A DNA stretch of 64,000 bases from Bradyrhizobium sp. sBnM-33 (GCF_032917945.1 NZ_CP136624.1:3348001-3412000); one strand, 5' to 3'; numbered from the stretch's first letter, positions 25,279 to 35,072 are shown. The notes: generated by a model not told the origin, from the letters alone. Made by a program: numbers and translations.

Positions 25279-25994
25279 TCGAGATCGACGATCTGACGGT
25301 GCTGTTCGGTGGTGTGCGCGGGCTGAACGCGTTGACGGCGAACTTGCCGGAGCCGATTACCGGACTGGTTGGGCCTAACGGGGCCGGAAAAACAACGCTC
25401 ATCAATGTTCTGTCCGGCTTCATACGTCCCGCAGCCGGCTTGGTCAGGGTGGATGGCAAGGACCTTAAAGGCATTCCCGCCTATAAGCGCGCCGCCTTCG
25501 GCATACGCCGTACGTTCCAGAACGAGCAGGTGGTCGAGAATCTGAGCGCAGCCGATAATGTGGCCGCGGTGCTCGATAATGTGCCGACCGACGGCCAGCC
25601 GCGTCGGACGCTGATTGCGAAGGCCTTGGACTTCGTTGGTCTCGGTGCCAAGGCGAATGTGCTCGGCCGTAACCTCAACGCCTATGAGCGGCGCATGGCG
25701 GAGATCGCCCGCTCGACCGTTGGAAGCCCGCGCCTGATCATGATGGACGAGCCCGGCGCCGGCCTTGCGCAGGACGAGAGCGAGCATCTGCGCCAAGTCA
25801 TCAAGAATGTTCACGACTACTGCGGCGCGCAGGTATTGCTGGTGGATCACGATGTCGATCTCATCTCCGCAACTTGCGCAGCGACGTTGGTGCTCGATTT
25901 CGGTTCGCCGATTGCCTACGGCCGAACTCCGGACGTGCTTGCCGATCCGAAGGTCAGGGCCGCGTATCTCGGCGTCGTGGAGGAGGACGCGTGA
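25275..25994 (+). CDS. Liv-type ABC transporter ATPase, LivG-like (system 1), atypical signature motif
   Basis: The 239-residue ATPase has Walker A GPNGAGKTTLINV near residue 36, the Q-loop in RRTFQNEQVVENL, Walker B LIMMDEPGAGLAQDE and the H-switch in VLLVDHDVDLI. The ABC signature, normally LSxGQ in LivG proteins, reads LNAYERRMAEIAR here. This loses the Ser, Gly and Gln that normally contact ATP in the partner subunit. In a heterodimer with the LivF-like protein encoded next, which keeps LSGGQ, this could leave one degenerate ATP site. The GTG start overlaps the upstream stop by GTGA. Confidence 0.87.
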   Translation: MIEIDDLTVLFGGVRGLNALTANLPEPITGLVGPNGAGKTTLINVLSGFIRPAAGLVRVDGKDLKGIPAYKRAAFGIRRTFQNEQVVENLSAADNVAAVLDNVPTDGQPRRTLIAKALDFVGLGAKANVLGRNLNAYERRMAEIARSTVGSPRLIMMDEPGAGLAQDESEHLRQVIKNVHDYCGAQVLLVDHDVDLISATCAATLVLDFGSPIAYGRTPDVLADPKVRAAYLGVVEEDA

Positions 25995-26701
25995 GCACCG
26001 GGCTGACAGTGCAACGCTTGAACGTCGCGCGCAGCGGCAAGGCGATTCTGCACGACGTAGATCTGACGATCTCGCCGGGCAGGATAACCGCTCTGCTCGG
26101 CGCCAACGGCGCGGGCAAGAGCAGCCTCGTGCTTGCAATCGCGGGCGTCTTGCCGGTTTCCAGCGGCGTTGTCACGCTCGACGGCCAGTCCATCGTGGGG
26201 AAGAGGCCGGACGGCATTCGGGCGAGCGGCGTCGCGGCCGTGCCCGAAGGTCATCAGGTGCTGAACGACCTGAGCGTGGAGGACAATCTGAAGGTGGCGG
26301 GCTGCCATCTCACGCGTGCTGAACTCCGGTCGGCCCTCGACGTTGCGCTCGACACATTCCCGGAGCTGCGCGACCGCTTGCGTGTTCGATCGGGCGATTT
26401 GTCCGGCGGACAGCAGCAGATGGTGGCGCTCGCGCAGGCCATCATCGGAAAACCGCGGTATCTGCTTGCAGATGAGCTGTCGTTCGGTTTGGCGCCAGTC
26501 ATCGTCGCCCGTTTGGTTCCGGTGCTTCAGAAGCTTGCATCCCAGGGGGTCGGCGTCCTGTTGATCGAGCAGTTCACGCATATCGCGCTCAAGATCTCGC
26601 ACATCGCCTACGTGATGGAGCGGGGAAGGATATGTTTCTCCGGCGAGCCGCAGGAGCTCGTCGACAATCCGCAGATACTGCACAGCGCCTATCTCGCCTG
26701 A
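25991..26701 (+). CDS. Liv-type ABC transporter ATPase, LivF-like (system 1)
   Basis: The 236-residue ATPase has Walker A GANGAGKSSLVLA, a LivF-type PEGHQVLNDLSVEDNL segment, canonical signature DLSGGQQQMVALAQA and a Walker B stretch LLADELSFGLAP. The position after Walker B is Glu, in DELSFG. The GTG at 25991 overlaps the LivG-like stop by GTGA and is preferred over the open upstream extension. It is the last gene of the system 1 transporter; its stop codon lies within a hairpin. Confidence 0.9.
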   Translation: MSTGLTVQRLNVARSGKAILHDVDLTISPGRITALLGANGAGKSSLVLAIAGVLPVSSGVVTLDGQSIVGKRPDGIRASGVAAVPEGHQVLNDLSVEDNLKVAGCHLTRAELRSALDVALDTFPELRDRLRVRSGDLSGGQQQMVALAQAIIGKPRYLLADELSFGLAPVIVARLVPVLQKLASQGVGVLLIEQFTHIALKISHIAYVMERGRICFSGEPQELVDNPQILHSAYLA

Positions 26702-26715
26702 CCAACAAGGTCAGG
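26697..26715 (+). terminator. Hairpin at the end of transporter operon 1
   Basis: CCTGACC-AACAA-GGTCAGG is a perfect 7-bp stem with a 5-base loop overlapping the LivF-like stop codon, followed by ATTTCT. It is a plausible weak terminator separating the transporter from the AraC gene. Confidence 0.5.
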
Positions 26716-26807
26716 ATTTCTACCCTATCGCGCCGGCGGCCGATCCGCGATTTTCCTGGTGGCATCTCACCTCGTTGCGCAGTTCGTCGAGCGCTGCGGC
26801 GAGGTCG

Positions 26808-26835
26808 TTGACACGGCAGGCTTATCGCTTAACAT
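26808..26835 (+). promoter_or_regulatory. Candidate sigma-70 promoter for the AraC-family gene
   Basis: TTGACA (26808-26813) and TAACAT (26830-26835) are spaced by 16 bases. They lie about 48 bases before the AraC start. The -10 overlaps a small palindrome, AACATGTT. This is a pattern match only. Confidence 0.45.
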
Positions 26836-26882
26836 GTTATCAAAATCGCCCGCTTAGCGGCGTTTCCAAGGGGAGGGGGCGC

Positions 26883-27839
26883 ATGCAGCTCCAGGAATTT
26901 AGCAACCGGACGCCCGACGTCTGGGGACAAGCTCCATTGGAGGAGTGGAGGGATCGGCTCCAATCCGTATGTGGCCGCTTCAATCCATTTGGTTGGGAGA
27001 AGCGTGCTGTCGTCAACGGAGGCGTCTCGCTTTCCAACGCAGCGGGTGTGGAAGTCGTCCAGGTCGCCACTGACGTTGAAGCCGTCCGCCGCGATGAACG
27101 CGATATTCGCCGGGATTACGGCGAACATTTCTTTCTGCTGGTCCAACTGCAAGGGACGTGCGGGATAGAGCAGAGGGGTCGGCAAAACACGATCTTGCCC
27201 GGAGACTGCATCCTCGTGGACTCCTCCCTTCCTTCGAATTTTTACTTCCAGGGCCGTTTCAGCAACCACCTTTCTGTACATTTGCCCAGGCAATTGCTGC
27301 TGGCCGAAAAGCCGAACGATTTCGAGATATCGCGGCGATTGGCCGCTGACGATCCGATGTCGACCATGCTGCGGGCGCTGGTCGCAAAGATGTTGCAGAC
27401 CTCGTCCGGTCACAAGCGATCGGCCGAATTGCGGCAGTTGTTCTTGCAGGCGACGCGGCAAGCCTTCGCTGTAGATGTGCCCGACACACCGCTTTGCCCG
27501 AGAGACCGGGCCAGCGGCCGGCTGGAGTTAGCGCGTGCGCTGGTCGATCGTCATCTCACGGATGAATCGCTGACACCGCAATGGTTGGCAACCCGGCTTG
27601 GAGTGTCCATGCGTACGCTTCAGGAGGATTTTAGCGCCATTGGGACTACAGTTACGTACTTCATTCGAGATCGTCGCTTGCATCTGGCAAGGGATCGCCT
27701 GGTTGAGAAGCAGCGCGGCGCCGACGACGGCACGATTGCCCAGATCGCGTACTCATCGGGCTTCAACGACATCTCCTACTTCAATCGATGCTTCAAGAAG
27801 GCCTTCGATTGCTCTCCGAAAGAAGTCGTACGTCGTTAA
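26883..27839 (+). CDS. AraC-family transcriptional regulator (FeaR-like)
   Basis: The 318-residue protein has an N-terminal AraC-binding-like domain of the FeaR type (residues 20-180: YGEHFFLLVQLQGTCGIEQRG, then ILPGDCILVDSS). A C-terminal pair of HTH motifs follows: TPQWLATRLGVSMRTLQEDF and IAQIAYSSGFNDISYFNRCF, with the usual KKAF...SPKEV ending. FeaR itself activates aromatic amine and phenylacetaldehyde oxidation genes. Here the gene lies between a transporter operon and an aldehyde dehydrogenase/GMC pair, so it probably activates one or both. GGGAGGGGG precedes the ATG. Confidence 0.88.
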   Translation: MQLQEFSNRTPDVWGQAPLEEWRDRLQSVCGRFNPFGWEKRAVVNGGVSLSNAAGVEVVQVATDVEAVRRDERDIRRDYGEHFFLLVQLQGTCGIEQRGRQNTILPGDCILVDSSLPSNFYFQGRFSNHLSVHLPRQLLLAEKPNDFEISRRLAADDPMSTMLRALVAKMLQTSSGHKRSAELRQLFLQATRQAFAVDVPDTPLCPRDRASGRLELARALVDRHLTDESLTPQWLATRLGVSMRTLQEDFSAIGTTVTYFIRDRRLHLARDRLVEKQRGADDGTIAQIAYSSGFNDISYFNRCFKKAFDCSPKEVVRR

Positions 27840-27940
27840 TCTGCGCTTCGGTCCAACTAGCGCCGCGTTATCTTCCAAGACAGCGGATGTCAGATCGCTT
27901 TTGCTGAAACGCAAGAAACTGCGTGACAGGAGAGGTTCGC

Positions 27941-29347
27941 ATGCGGCGTTGGGCCTTGTTCATTGATGGTCGTCGGGTCGAGACGGAGAGCTTTCAGGAC
28001 GTCAGTAATCCTTCGACTGGCGAGATCGTGGGCGCCATGCCGGTCGCTACCGCGGCCAATCTTGATGCGGCTGTGGCGGCCGCTTCAAAGGCGTTCCTGA
28101 GATGGAAGGAACGTCCGGACTCTGAGAGAGCTGAAGCCTGTCGTGCCATCGCAAGGACAGTCGAAGCCAATTCCGAAGAGCTGGCCCGGCTCCTGACGCT
28201 CGAGCAAGGCAAGCCGCTCAATGGCCTTGGCTCCCGGTTTGAGATCGGAGGGGCCGTCGCCTGGACGCGCCATACTGCCGAGTTGGCTTTACCCCTGGAA
28301 GTGTTGCAGGACGGACCGGAGGGCCGGGTAGAACTTCACCGCAAGCCGATCGGCGTTGTCGGCTCCATTACGCCGTGGAACTGGCCGGTCATGATTGCAT
28401 GCTGGCACATTATCCCCGCCATACGCGCGGGAAATACTGTCATCATCAAACCATCTCCCCTCACGCCGCTCAGCACGATCCGGCTGGTCGAACTGATGAA
28501 CGAAGCGTTGCCGCCGGGCGTAGTCAACGTCGTAACGGGCGAGAACGAAATCGGCGCGCAGATGTCTGCCCATCCCGGGATCGCGAAGGTTACGTTTACA
28601 GGCTCCAGCGAGACGGGGCGCAAGATCATGCGGAGCGCCGCGACGACGTTGAAGCGCCTCACGCTAGAACTCGGTGGCAACGACGCAGGCGTTGTATTGC
28701 CCGACGCCGACCCAAAGGCGATCGCCGAGGGCCTGTTCTGGGGCGCGTTCATCAACGGCGGCCAGACCTGTGCCGCGCTGAAACGGCTCTACGTTCACGA
28801 CAGCCTTTATGACGACGTCTGTCGGGAACTCACAGCCTATGCAAAGAACGTTGTCGTGGGCGACGGGCTGTCAGAAGCCTCCACGCTTGGCCCGGTTCAA
28901 AACAAGCGCCAGTTCGAGGTCGTCTCTGCGTTTGTCGAAGAGGCAAAGGAAAAGGGCGGCCGCGTACTGATCGGAGGCGACCCTTCCGGCGGCCCGGGAT
29001 ACTTCTATCCGGTTACGCTCATCGCGGATGTCGATCACGGTTGCCGGTTGGTCGACGAAGAACAGTTCGGACCCGCTTTACCGATCATCCGCTATCACGA
29101 CGTGGAAGAAGCGATTGCGAAGGCGAACGCAAGCTCCATGGGTCTTGGCGGCTCCGTTTGGGGATCCGATCTGGATGCGGCAAAAAGAATCGCCGGCCAG
29201 ATCGAGGCAGGCTCGGTGTGGATCAACAAGCACGGCGCCATCCAGCCGAACGCACCGTTTGGCGGCGTCAAGCAGTCTGGATTCGGCGTCGAGTTCGGCG
29301 TCGACGGTTTGAAGGAATTCACGACCGTCCAGACGGTGTTCTGCTAG
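27941..29347 (+). CDS. NAD(P)-dependent aldehyde dehydrogenase (module 1)
   Basis: The 468-residue ALDH-superfamily enzyme has Asn147 in TPWNWP, Lys170 in VIIKPSP, the general base Glu243 in TLELGGND and the catalytic Cys277 in NGGQTCAALKR. All key residues are present. The usual ELGGK/S is ELGGN here. AGGAGAGG lies eight bases before the ATG at 27941. The GMC oxidoreductase gene follows 30 bases later. An alcohol-to-aldehyde-to-acid pair is the natural reading, with the AraC gene upstream as regulator. Substrate is unknown. Confidence 0.9.
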   Translation: MRRWALFIDGRRVETESFQDVSNPSTGEIVGAMPVATAANLDAAVAAASKAFLRWKERPDSERAEACRAIARTVEANSEELARLLTLEQGKPLNGLGSRFEIGGAVAWTRHTAELALPLEVLQDGPEGRVELHRKPIGVVGSITPWNWPVMIACWHIIPAIRAGNTVIIKPSPLTPLSTIRLVELMNEALPPGVVNVVTGENEIGAQMSAHPGIAKVTFTGSSETGRKIMRSAATTLKRLTLELGGNDAGVVLPDADPKAIAEGLFWGAFINGGQTCAALKRLYVHDSLYDDVCRELTAYAKNVVVGDGLSEASTLGPVQNKRQFEVVSAFVEEAKEKGGRVLIGGDPSGGPGYFYPVTLIADVDHGCRLVDEEQFGPALPIIRYHDVEEAIAKANASSMGLGGSVWGSDLDAAKRIAGQIEAGSVWINKHGAIQPNAPFGGVKQSGFGVEFGVDGLKEFTTVQTVFC

Positions 29348-29377
29348 TTCGGAACTGAGAGGTCGCCCGGGGGGAGC

Positions 29378-30973
29378 ATGCAGGAATACGATTACATCGT
29401 CGCCGGCGGCGGTTCGGCCGGATGCGTTCTCGCATCGCGCCTGTCGGAAGATCCCGGCGTGCGCGTTCTCCTGATCGAGAGCGGACAGCGCGACAGCGAC
29501 AAATACATCCACATCCCGGCCACCTTCTTCAAGGTTCTGGAAAAAGGACGGGACGCCCTGTTCTATTTTTCCGAACCGGAGAAAGGCCTGAATGGTCGGC
29601 CCTCAATTGTGCCGCAAGGTCATGTGCTCGGCGGCGGCAGTTCGGTCAACGCGATGGTCTACATCAGGGGGTCGCGCCAGGACTACGACACTTGGGCTCA
29701 GATGGGCTGTCGAAACTGGGGGTACGAAAAGGTTCTTCCCGTCTTTCGCGATCTCGAGAACAACCAGCGCCTCTCCGGCGAGTTTCATGGGACCGACGGC
29801 GAACTGACGGTTTCGGATCGATCCTATGGTCATCCCCTGTCATGGGCATTCATCCGCGCTGCCCAGGAGGTCGGGATTCCCTATAACGAAGACTTCAACG
29901 GGGCCCGGCAGGAAGGCGTTGGTTTCTACCAGACTACGACGAGCCGCGGGCGTCGTCGCAGCTCAGCCGAGGCTTTCCTGCGCAAGGCTGAACGTCGCTC
30001 CAATCTGACCGTCAGAACCGCGAGCCGGGTGCACCAGGTGGTGTTCGAAGGCAGGCGGGCGAATGGCGTGCTGCTCGATGATGGATCGACAATCAGGGCG
30101 CGGCGCGAAGTGATCCTGGCCGCCGGAGCGCTGGCCACGCCCAAGATCCTGCAACTATCGGGCATCGGGCCGGCGGCTCATTTGCGCGAGCACGGAATCG
30201 AGGTCGTTGTCGACCTTCCCGGTGTCGGCGAGAACTATCAGGATCACCTGGAAGCGACTGTTCAATGTGAAGTCAAAGACCCGATCTCGATGTTCGGTGA
30301 AGACAAGGGCCTCAGGGCCATGTCGCACATGCTGCAGTATGTTCTGACCAAGACCGGACTGTTGGCCTCGACCGTGGTGGAATCCGGAGGCTTCACCGAT
30401 ACAGCGGGGACGGGTGAGCCTGACATCCAGTTTCACGTGCTGCCGACCTTCGTTGGATTTGCCGATCGCGCGGCGGAGCCTGGCCATGGAATCTCAATCG
30501 GTCCTTGCGTCCTTCGCCCGCAGTCGCGCGGGTCTGTTCGATTACGTTCGTCGAATCCTGCCGATACTGCGCTCTTTGTCGCAAATTCGCTTGCAGAACA
30601 GGTAGACGTCGACACCCTAGTGCGAGGCGTCGAGATCGCCATTCGCATCTCCGAGGCTCCTTCGCTGGCACGTCTCGTAAAGCGCCGTGTTCTGCCAAAG
30701 CCGGGGCTGGAAAATAACGCTGAGGCTCTTCGCGATTACGTGCGCTCTATCTCGAAGACTGTGTTCCATCCGTCAGGCACAGCGAAAATGGGAGCTCCTT
30801 CGGATCCCATGGCGGTCGTGTCGGAGGACTTGCGTGTGCGAGGCGTAGAGGGTCTGCGCGTGGCAGACGCTTCGGTCATGCCGCGCCTCGTCTCCGGCAA
30901 TACGAATGCGCCGACGATGATGATCGGAGAACGCGCGGCTCGCTTCATTCTGGGGAAGGAAGTCGCTGCATAG
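29378..30973 (+). CDS. GMC-family FAD alcohol oxidoreductase (module 1)
   Basis: The 531-residue GMC enzyme has the N-terminal ADP-binding motif VAGGGSAGCVLASRLSED, the GMC signature PQGHVLGGGSSVNAMVYIRG near residue 85 and the second motif GALATPKILQLSGIGP near 250. The catalytic His464 is in FHPSGTAKMG and the catalytic-Asn region is SGNTNAPTMMIGERAA. It should oxidise a primary alcohol to an aldehyde using FAD, with oxygen or a quinone/cytochrome as acceptor. It lies 30 bases after the aldehyde dehydrogenase gene. The related enzyme at 37473 belongs to the second module. HMF oxidase is one relative with this length, so furanic alcohols are one possible substrate class. Confidence 0.9.
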   Translation: MQEYDYIVAGGGSAGCVLASRLSEDPGVRVLLIESGQRDSDKYIHIPATFFKVLEKGRDALFYFSEPEKGLNGRPSIVPQGHVLGGGSSVNAMVYIRGSRQDYDTWAQMGCRNWGYEKVLPVFRDLENNQRLSGEFHGTDGELTVSDRSYGHPLSWAFIRAAQEVGIPYNEDFNGARQEGVGFYQTTTSRGRRRSSAEAFLRKAERRSNLTVRTASRVHQVVFEGRRANGVLLDDGSTIRARREVILAAGALATPKILQLSGIGPAAHLREHGIEVVVDLPGVGENYQDHLEATVQCEVKDPISMFGEDKGLRAMSHMLQYVLTKTGLLASTVVESGGFTDTAGTGEPDIQFHVLPTFVGFADRAAEPGHGISIGPCVLRPQSRGSVRLRSSNPADTALFVANSLAEQVDVDTLVRGVEIAIRISEAPSLARLVKRRVLPKPGLENNAEALRDYVRSISKTVFHPSGTAKMGAPSDPMAVVSEDLRVRGVEGLRVADASVMPRLVSGNTNAPTMMIGERAARFILGKEVAA

Positions 30974-31117
30974 ACTGGCCTTGATTCGTCAGCGTCCCTC
31001 TTGGTGCAACTTGTCACCCAACCGTGTGACTGATCCGCGCGGGTTGTCCTCGTAAAAGCGCGCTGTGCGGGTGATGGCGGCACGAAGGGCCTGCTCATTT
31101 TCGGCAAAGGAGCGATG

Positions 31118-32629
31118 ATGGCGAGTTATACGGCAATCGGCCCCCATGATCTGAATCAGTTATCCGCCGCGGCCCGCAGCGAGCTTGAGCACGGCGGGCG
31201 TATGCTCATCGATGGCGAGTTTGTAGATGCGCCGTCGAAGCTGCCGGTCATCGATCCTTCGTCCGGCAAGGCAATCTCCGAAATTTGCGATGCAAGCCCG
31301 GCTGATGTCGACGCCGCCGTGGGTGCGGCGCGCCGGGCCTTCGAGTCGGGTCCCTGGCGCAATACCCCTCCTGCGGAACGCGAGAAATTGCTGTGGCGGC
31401 TCGCCGAATCCATTGAGGAACATGCCGACTTGCTTTCCGAGCTGGAGAGCGTCGATGTCGGAATGCCACGCTGGATGTCGCGCAATCTCGATGTCGCGGG
31501 TACCGCCGGCGTTGTTCGTTACATGGCGGGCTGGCCAACCAAAATCGGCGGCCGCACCACCGATGTTACCGTACCAATTCCCGGCTCCGAATTCGTCGGC
31601 TTCACCACGAAGGAGCCGGTCGGGGTCATTGGTGCCATCATCCCCTGGAATGTTCCCTTGATGCTGGCGGTATGGAAGCTGGCGCCGGCACTTGCCGCGG
31701 GTTGCACCATCGTGTTGAAGCCGTCGGAAGATGCCTGCTTGAGCGTATTGGCGCTGGCGCGGCTGGTGATGCAGGTCGGTATTCCGCCCGGTGTCGTCAA
31801 CGTCGTGACTGGTGGAGCCTCGGCAGGCGAGGCGCTCGTGAGCCACCCCGACATCGACAAGATCACGTTTACAGGCTCCACTGCCACGGGACGTCGCATC
31901 GCCGAGGTTGCGGCGCGCAAATCGAAGAAACTAACGCTGGAGCTCGGCGGCAAATCGCCACAACTGCTTTTTGCCGACGCCGATTTCGAGGCGGCGATCA
32001 AGGGTATCGGCGACGCAATCTTCCTCAATTCCGGTCAAGTATGCGTTGCAGGCTCGCGCCTTTACGTCGAGCGGCGGCGTTACGAGGAGACCGTCGAGCG
32101 TCTTGCGCAACATGCCAAATCGCTTGCGATGGGACCGGCACTCTCGGACGCGACGGTGATCGGTCCGCTCGTCAGCCGGCGCCAGCAGGATCGGGTGCTG
32201 AGCGCGGTCAAAAAGGCCGCCGAGCAGGGGGCGGTGATCGCAACCGGCTCCCCGGAAGTGGAATCCCCGGGCTTTCACGTCCGCCCGACCATCGTGGCCG
32301 GAACGCGCAACAGCATGGATGTCGTCCGCGAGGAAATCTTCGGTCCGATTCTCTCGGTTGCGGCGTTCGACGACGTCGACGAGGCTATCGCCTTGGCCAA
32401 TGACACGGAATACGGCCTCTCGGCCTGCATCTGGACCTCAAATCTGTCGACGGCGCACCGCGTCGCCCGGCGCATCAGGTCGGGCAAGGTCGCGGTCAAC
32501 ACCGAGCCTTTGCCATATCCGGCTTTGCCGGAAGGCGGCCGCAAAGCGTCGGGCTATGGGCGTGACCTCGGTCAGGAGTCGATTGAGAGCTTTCTCGAGG
32601 TGAAATCGATCCTGATCCGCACGGCGTGA
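31118..32629 (+). CDS. NAD(P)-dependent aldehyde dehydrogenase (module 2)
   Basis: The 503-residue ALDH is of the betaine/phenylacetaldehyde dehydrogenase type. It has IIPWNVP, VLKPSED, Glu in TLELGGKSP (residue 275) and catalytic Cys in NSGQVCVAGSR (residue 309), all conserved. AAAGGAG ends five bases before the ATG at 31118; the ATG at 31115 is only two bases away and less likely. It differs in length and in motif detail from the ALDH at 27941, so the two are not recent duplicates. A second transporter and a second GMC gene follow. Confidence 0.9.
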   Translation: MASYTAIGPHDLNQLSAAARSELEHGGRMLIDGEFVDAPSKLPVIDPSSGKAISEICDASPADVDAAVGAARRAFESGPWRNTPPAEREKLLWRLAESIEEHADLLSELESVDVGMPRWMSRNLDVAGTAGVVRYMAGWPTKIGGRTTDVTVPIPGSEFVGFTTKEPVGVIGAIIPWNVPLMLAVWKLAPALAAGCTIVLKPSEDACLSVLALARLVMQVGIPPGVVNVVTGGASAGEALVSHPDIDKITFTGSTATGRRIAEVAARKSKKLTLELGGKSPQLLFADADFEAAIKGIGDAIFLNSGQVCVAGSRLYVERRRYEETVERLAQHAKSLAMGPALSDATVIGPLVSRRQQDRVLSAVKKAAEQGAVIATGSPEVESPGFHVRPTIVAGTRNSMDVVREEIFGPILSVAAFDDVDEAIALANDTEYGLSACIWTSNLSTAHRVARRIRSGKVAVNTEPLPYPALPEGGRKASGYGRDLGQESIESFLEVKSILIRTA

Positions 32630-32849
32630 CGACGAAGTTTATCCGGGTCCAGGGCGGGACTGTCCCATATCTCGGTGACAGCGGGCGCTCACGGATCCGG
32701 GCTATCAATACATCGAACCGTGGACACGGGAGAGTTCGGGACTACCCGGTGGAGCCAGCAATCGATCGCCGTGTGTCGCTGAAGACGCCCCAGCCGGACA
32801 GCTCAAGAAGCCGGCGTGCATAAACTGTAGGTCGGTTCCAGGAGGAAAC

Positions 32850-34160
32850 ATGAAGGGTATCATCATCGCGGCGGTCCGGACGTTGGCCGTCGTCGCTGCC
32901 ACCGCAGCACAGATTTCAGCAACCCAGGCGCAAACGCCGTTCCGCATTGCGGTAGTAACCCCGTTGTCGGGTACGCTATCCGTCATCAATATTCCGGGAC
33001 AAAATGCGGCAAAGATGGTCGCCGAAGCCATCAACGCGGGAACACTGCCCACGCCTTATACGGGCAAGGGCATTGGTGGCCGGCAGATCGAACTCACATT
33101 TCTTGACGAGAACGGCGGAAATGCGCGCCAGGTCAGTGAATTTCGTGCCCTGGTCGAGCGCAGGGGGGCAGATGCGGTGATGGGCTTCGGCTCGGCCGCG
33201 ACCTGCCTTGCCATCGCGCCGGTCGCCGAGGAACTAAAGGTCCTTACGATCATGTCGACCTGCGCGACGCCGCGCATCTTCGAGGATGGCAAGTACGAAT
33301 ACGTCTTCAGAACCGCGGCGCACACGACGATGGATAGTGCGGCGCTCGCGCTCTACGTGAAGGCGCGGATGCCGAACGTCAAGACGATGGGGCATATCAA
33401 TCCGAACTTCGCGCTCGGCCAGGATTCATGGCGCGATTTCTTTGCCGCCATGAAGGCCGTCAAGCCCGAGGTCCAGGTGGTCGTCGAGCAATGGCCGACG
33501 CTGGGATCGGGCCAGTACTCGGCGGAGATTTCGGCCCTGGCCGGCAAGCAGCCGGACATCATCCACACCACTCTGGTCGGCAGCGATCTGGAAGCCTTCA
33601 TCAACCAGATGACGCCGCGAGGCCTCAACCGCGATTCCAGGTTACTGACTCCGTTCCTTGAACTCGCGATGTTTCGGATGGGCAAGCAGATCCCCGATGG
33701 GCTCATTTTCACCGCCCGCGGCACCAATGGCCTGTTTGCTCCGCCATCGCCGCTGAATGACTGGTTCTCGTCAAATTATCGCGAGCGCTTCAAGGAGCCG
33801 CCTGTCTTCACCGCCTATCAATATGCAAACGCGCTGCTTGCTCTTAAGACTGCGGCGGATCGGGCCGCCAAGGACGGAAAGACGCCTTCGGCAGTCGAAA
33901 TCGCTGCGGCCCTCAAGGGAGCGACGTTTGAAACGCCAAGCGGACCCATTCGCATGGCGCTCGGCAACGGACATCAGGCGATCCAGGATACCGCCATCGG
34001 GGAAATATTCTTCGATAAGACGAAAAACGTTCAGTCCGTTCGCAATGTGACGCGCTTTCCCGCGGAGTGCGTCAACCCACCGGAAGGAATGGCCAGCGAA
34101 GCGTGGCTGAAGAACGGGATGCCTGGTGCCGACTGCACCAAGATCAAGAACGACGAGTAG
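32850..34160 (+). CDS. Liv-type ABC transporter substrate-binding protein (system 2)
   Basis: The 436-residue protein has a signal sequence (residues 1-30, cleavage near ATQAQ). A type I periplasmic-binding fold follows: FRIAVVTPLSGTLSVINIPG, GGRQIELTFLDENGGNARQ and ADAVMGFGSAATCLAIAPVA. It is only distantly similar to the system 1 binding protein, so its ligand probably differs. CAGGAGGAAAC precedes the ATG. It opens a five-gene transporter operon whose four later genes overlap or nearly touch. Confidence 0.9.
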   Translation: MKGIIIAAVRTLAVVAATAAQISATQAQTPFRIAVVTPLSGTLSVINIPGQNAAKMVAEAINAGTLPTPYTGKGIGGRQIELTFLDENGGNARQVSEFRALVERRGADAVMGFGSAATCLAIAPVAEELKVLTIMSTCATPRIFEDGKYEYVFRTAAHTTMDSAALALYVKARMPNVKTMGHINPNFALGQDSWRDFFAAMKAVKPEVQVVVEQWPTLGSGQYSAEISALAGKQPDIIHTTLVGSDLEAFINQMTPRGLNRDSRLLTPFLELAMFRMGKQIPDGLIFTARGTNGLFAPPSPLNDWFSSNYRERFKEPPVFTAYQYANALLALKTAADRAAKDGKTPSAVEIAAALKGATFETPSGPIRMALGNGHQAIQDTAIGEIFFDKTKNVQSVRNVTRFPAECVNPPEGMASEAWLKNGMPGADCTKIKNDE

Positions 34161-34175
34161 GGCGGCCCATAACCG

Positions 34176-35072
34176 ATGTGGACCTCCCTCATCATTGTCA
34201 TCGATGGAGTCACCTACGGGGCGTGGCTGTTCCTGGTTGCGTTGGGCCTTACGCTGATTTTTGGGGTAATGAAGATCCTCAATATCGCCCATGGCAATTT
34301 CTATGCGGCCGGCGCGTACGTGGCGGCTACAGCGATGGGGTACTGGTTCGCCAATCACGAGCCGTCCTATCTGGCGTTTGTCATTCAACTGGTTACCGCG
34401 GTGGTTACCGGTGTGTTGCTCGGCGTCCTTCTGGAAGTCACCATTGTGCGAAGGCTGCGCGGCCGCGACGAAGTGTCGGTCGCGCTCGCTACCTTTGCGC
34501 TGCTGCTGATGATGGATGACGCCATGCAGTTCATATGGGGTGCGGCGGCCTATCCGGCGCCGGCGCCCTATGGACTGTTGGGTACGTCGAAGATCGCGGG
34601 ATTGCGTTTCAACAATTATGAATTCGCGCTGGTCGGCCTGGCTATTCTGGTTGGCGGTGCGGTTTGCTGGCTGCTGATGGGAACGCGAACCGGCCGGTCG
34701 CTCAAGGCATTGATCTATGACAGGGAAATGGCAGCGGCGATGGGAGTGCCCGTTGATGCGCTCTATCTGGTTATTTTTACGCTGGGTGCGGTGCTGGCCG
34801 CCCTCGGCGGCGCATTCACCGCCCCGATGATTCAGGTTGCGCCGGGTCTCGGCGCGGAAATCATCGTGTTGATCTTTGCCGTCATCGTGATAGGTGGAAT
34901 GGGCAGCATCCTCGGCGCGGCGGTTGGCGCGCTTCTCGTTGGTCTGGCACGCTCCGCCACGATCCATCTCTATCCTTTTGCCGAAGTCTACATCGTCTAC
35001 GTCGTCATGGCGCTGGTTCTGGCGTTCCGGCCGGAAGGTTTGTTCCCGCCAGCAAAGATCCGAAAAATATGA
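34176..35072 (+). CDS. Liv-type ABC transporter permease, LivH family (system 2)
   Basis: The 298-residue membrane protein has LivH motifs: LGLTLIFGVMKILNIAHGNF near residue 25, the EAA-like ALIYDREMAAAMGVPVDALY near 180 and VIVIGGMGSILGAAVGALLVG near the C-terminus. It is the channel partner of the LivM-type protein encoded next, and its stop overlaps that gene's ATG by four bases. Confidence 0.92.
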   Translation: MWTSLIIVIDGVTYGAWLFLVALGLTLIFGVMKILNIAHGNFYAAGAYVAATAMGYWFANHEPSYLAFVIQLVTAVVTGVLLGVLLEVTIVRRLRGRDEVSVALATFALLLMMDDAMQFIWGAAAYPAPAPYGLLGTSKIAGLRFNNYEFALVGLAILVGGAVCWLLMGTRTGRSLKALIYDREMAAAMGVPVDALYLVIFTLGAVLAALGGAFTAPMIQVAPGLGAEIIVLIFAVIVIGGMGSILGAAVGALLVGLARSATIHLYPFAEVYIVYVVMALVLAFRPEGLFPPAKIRKI

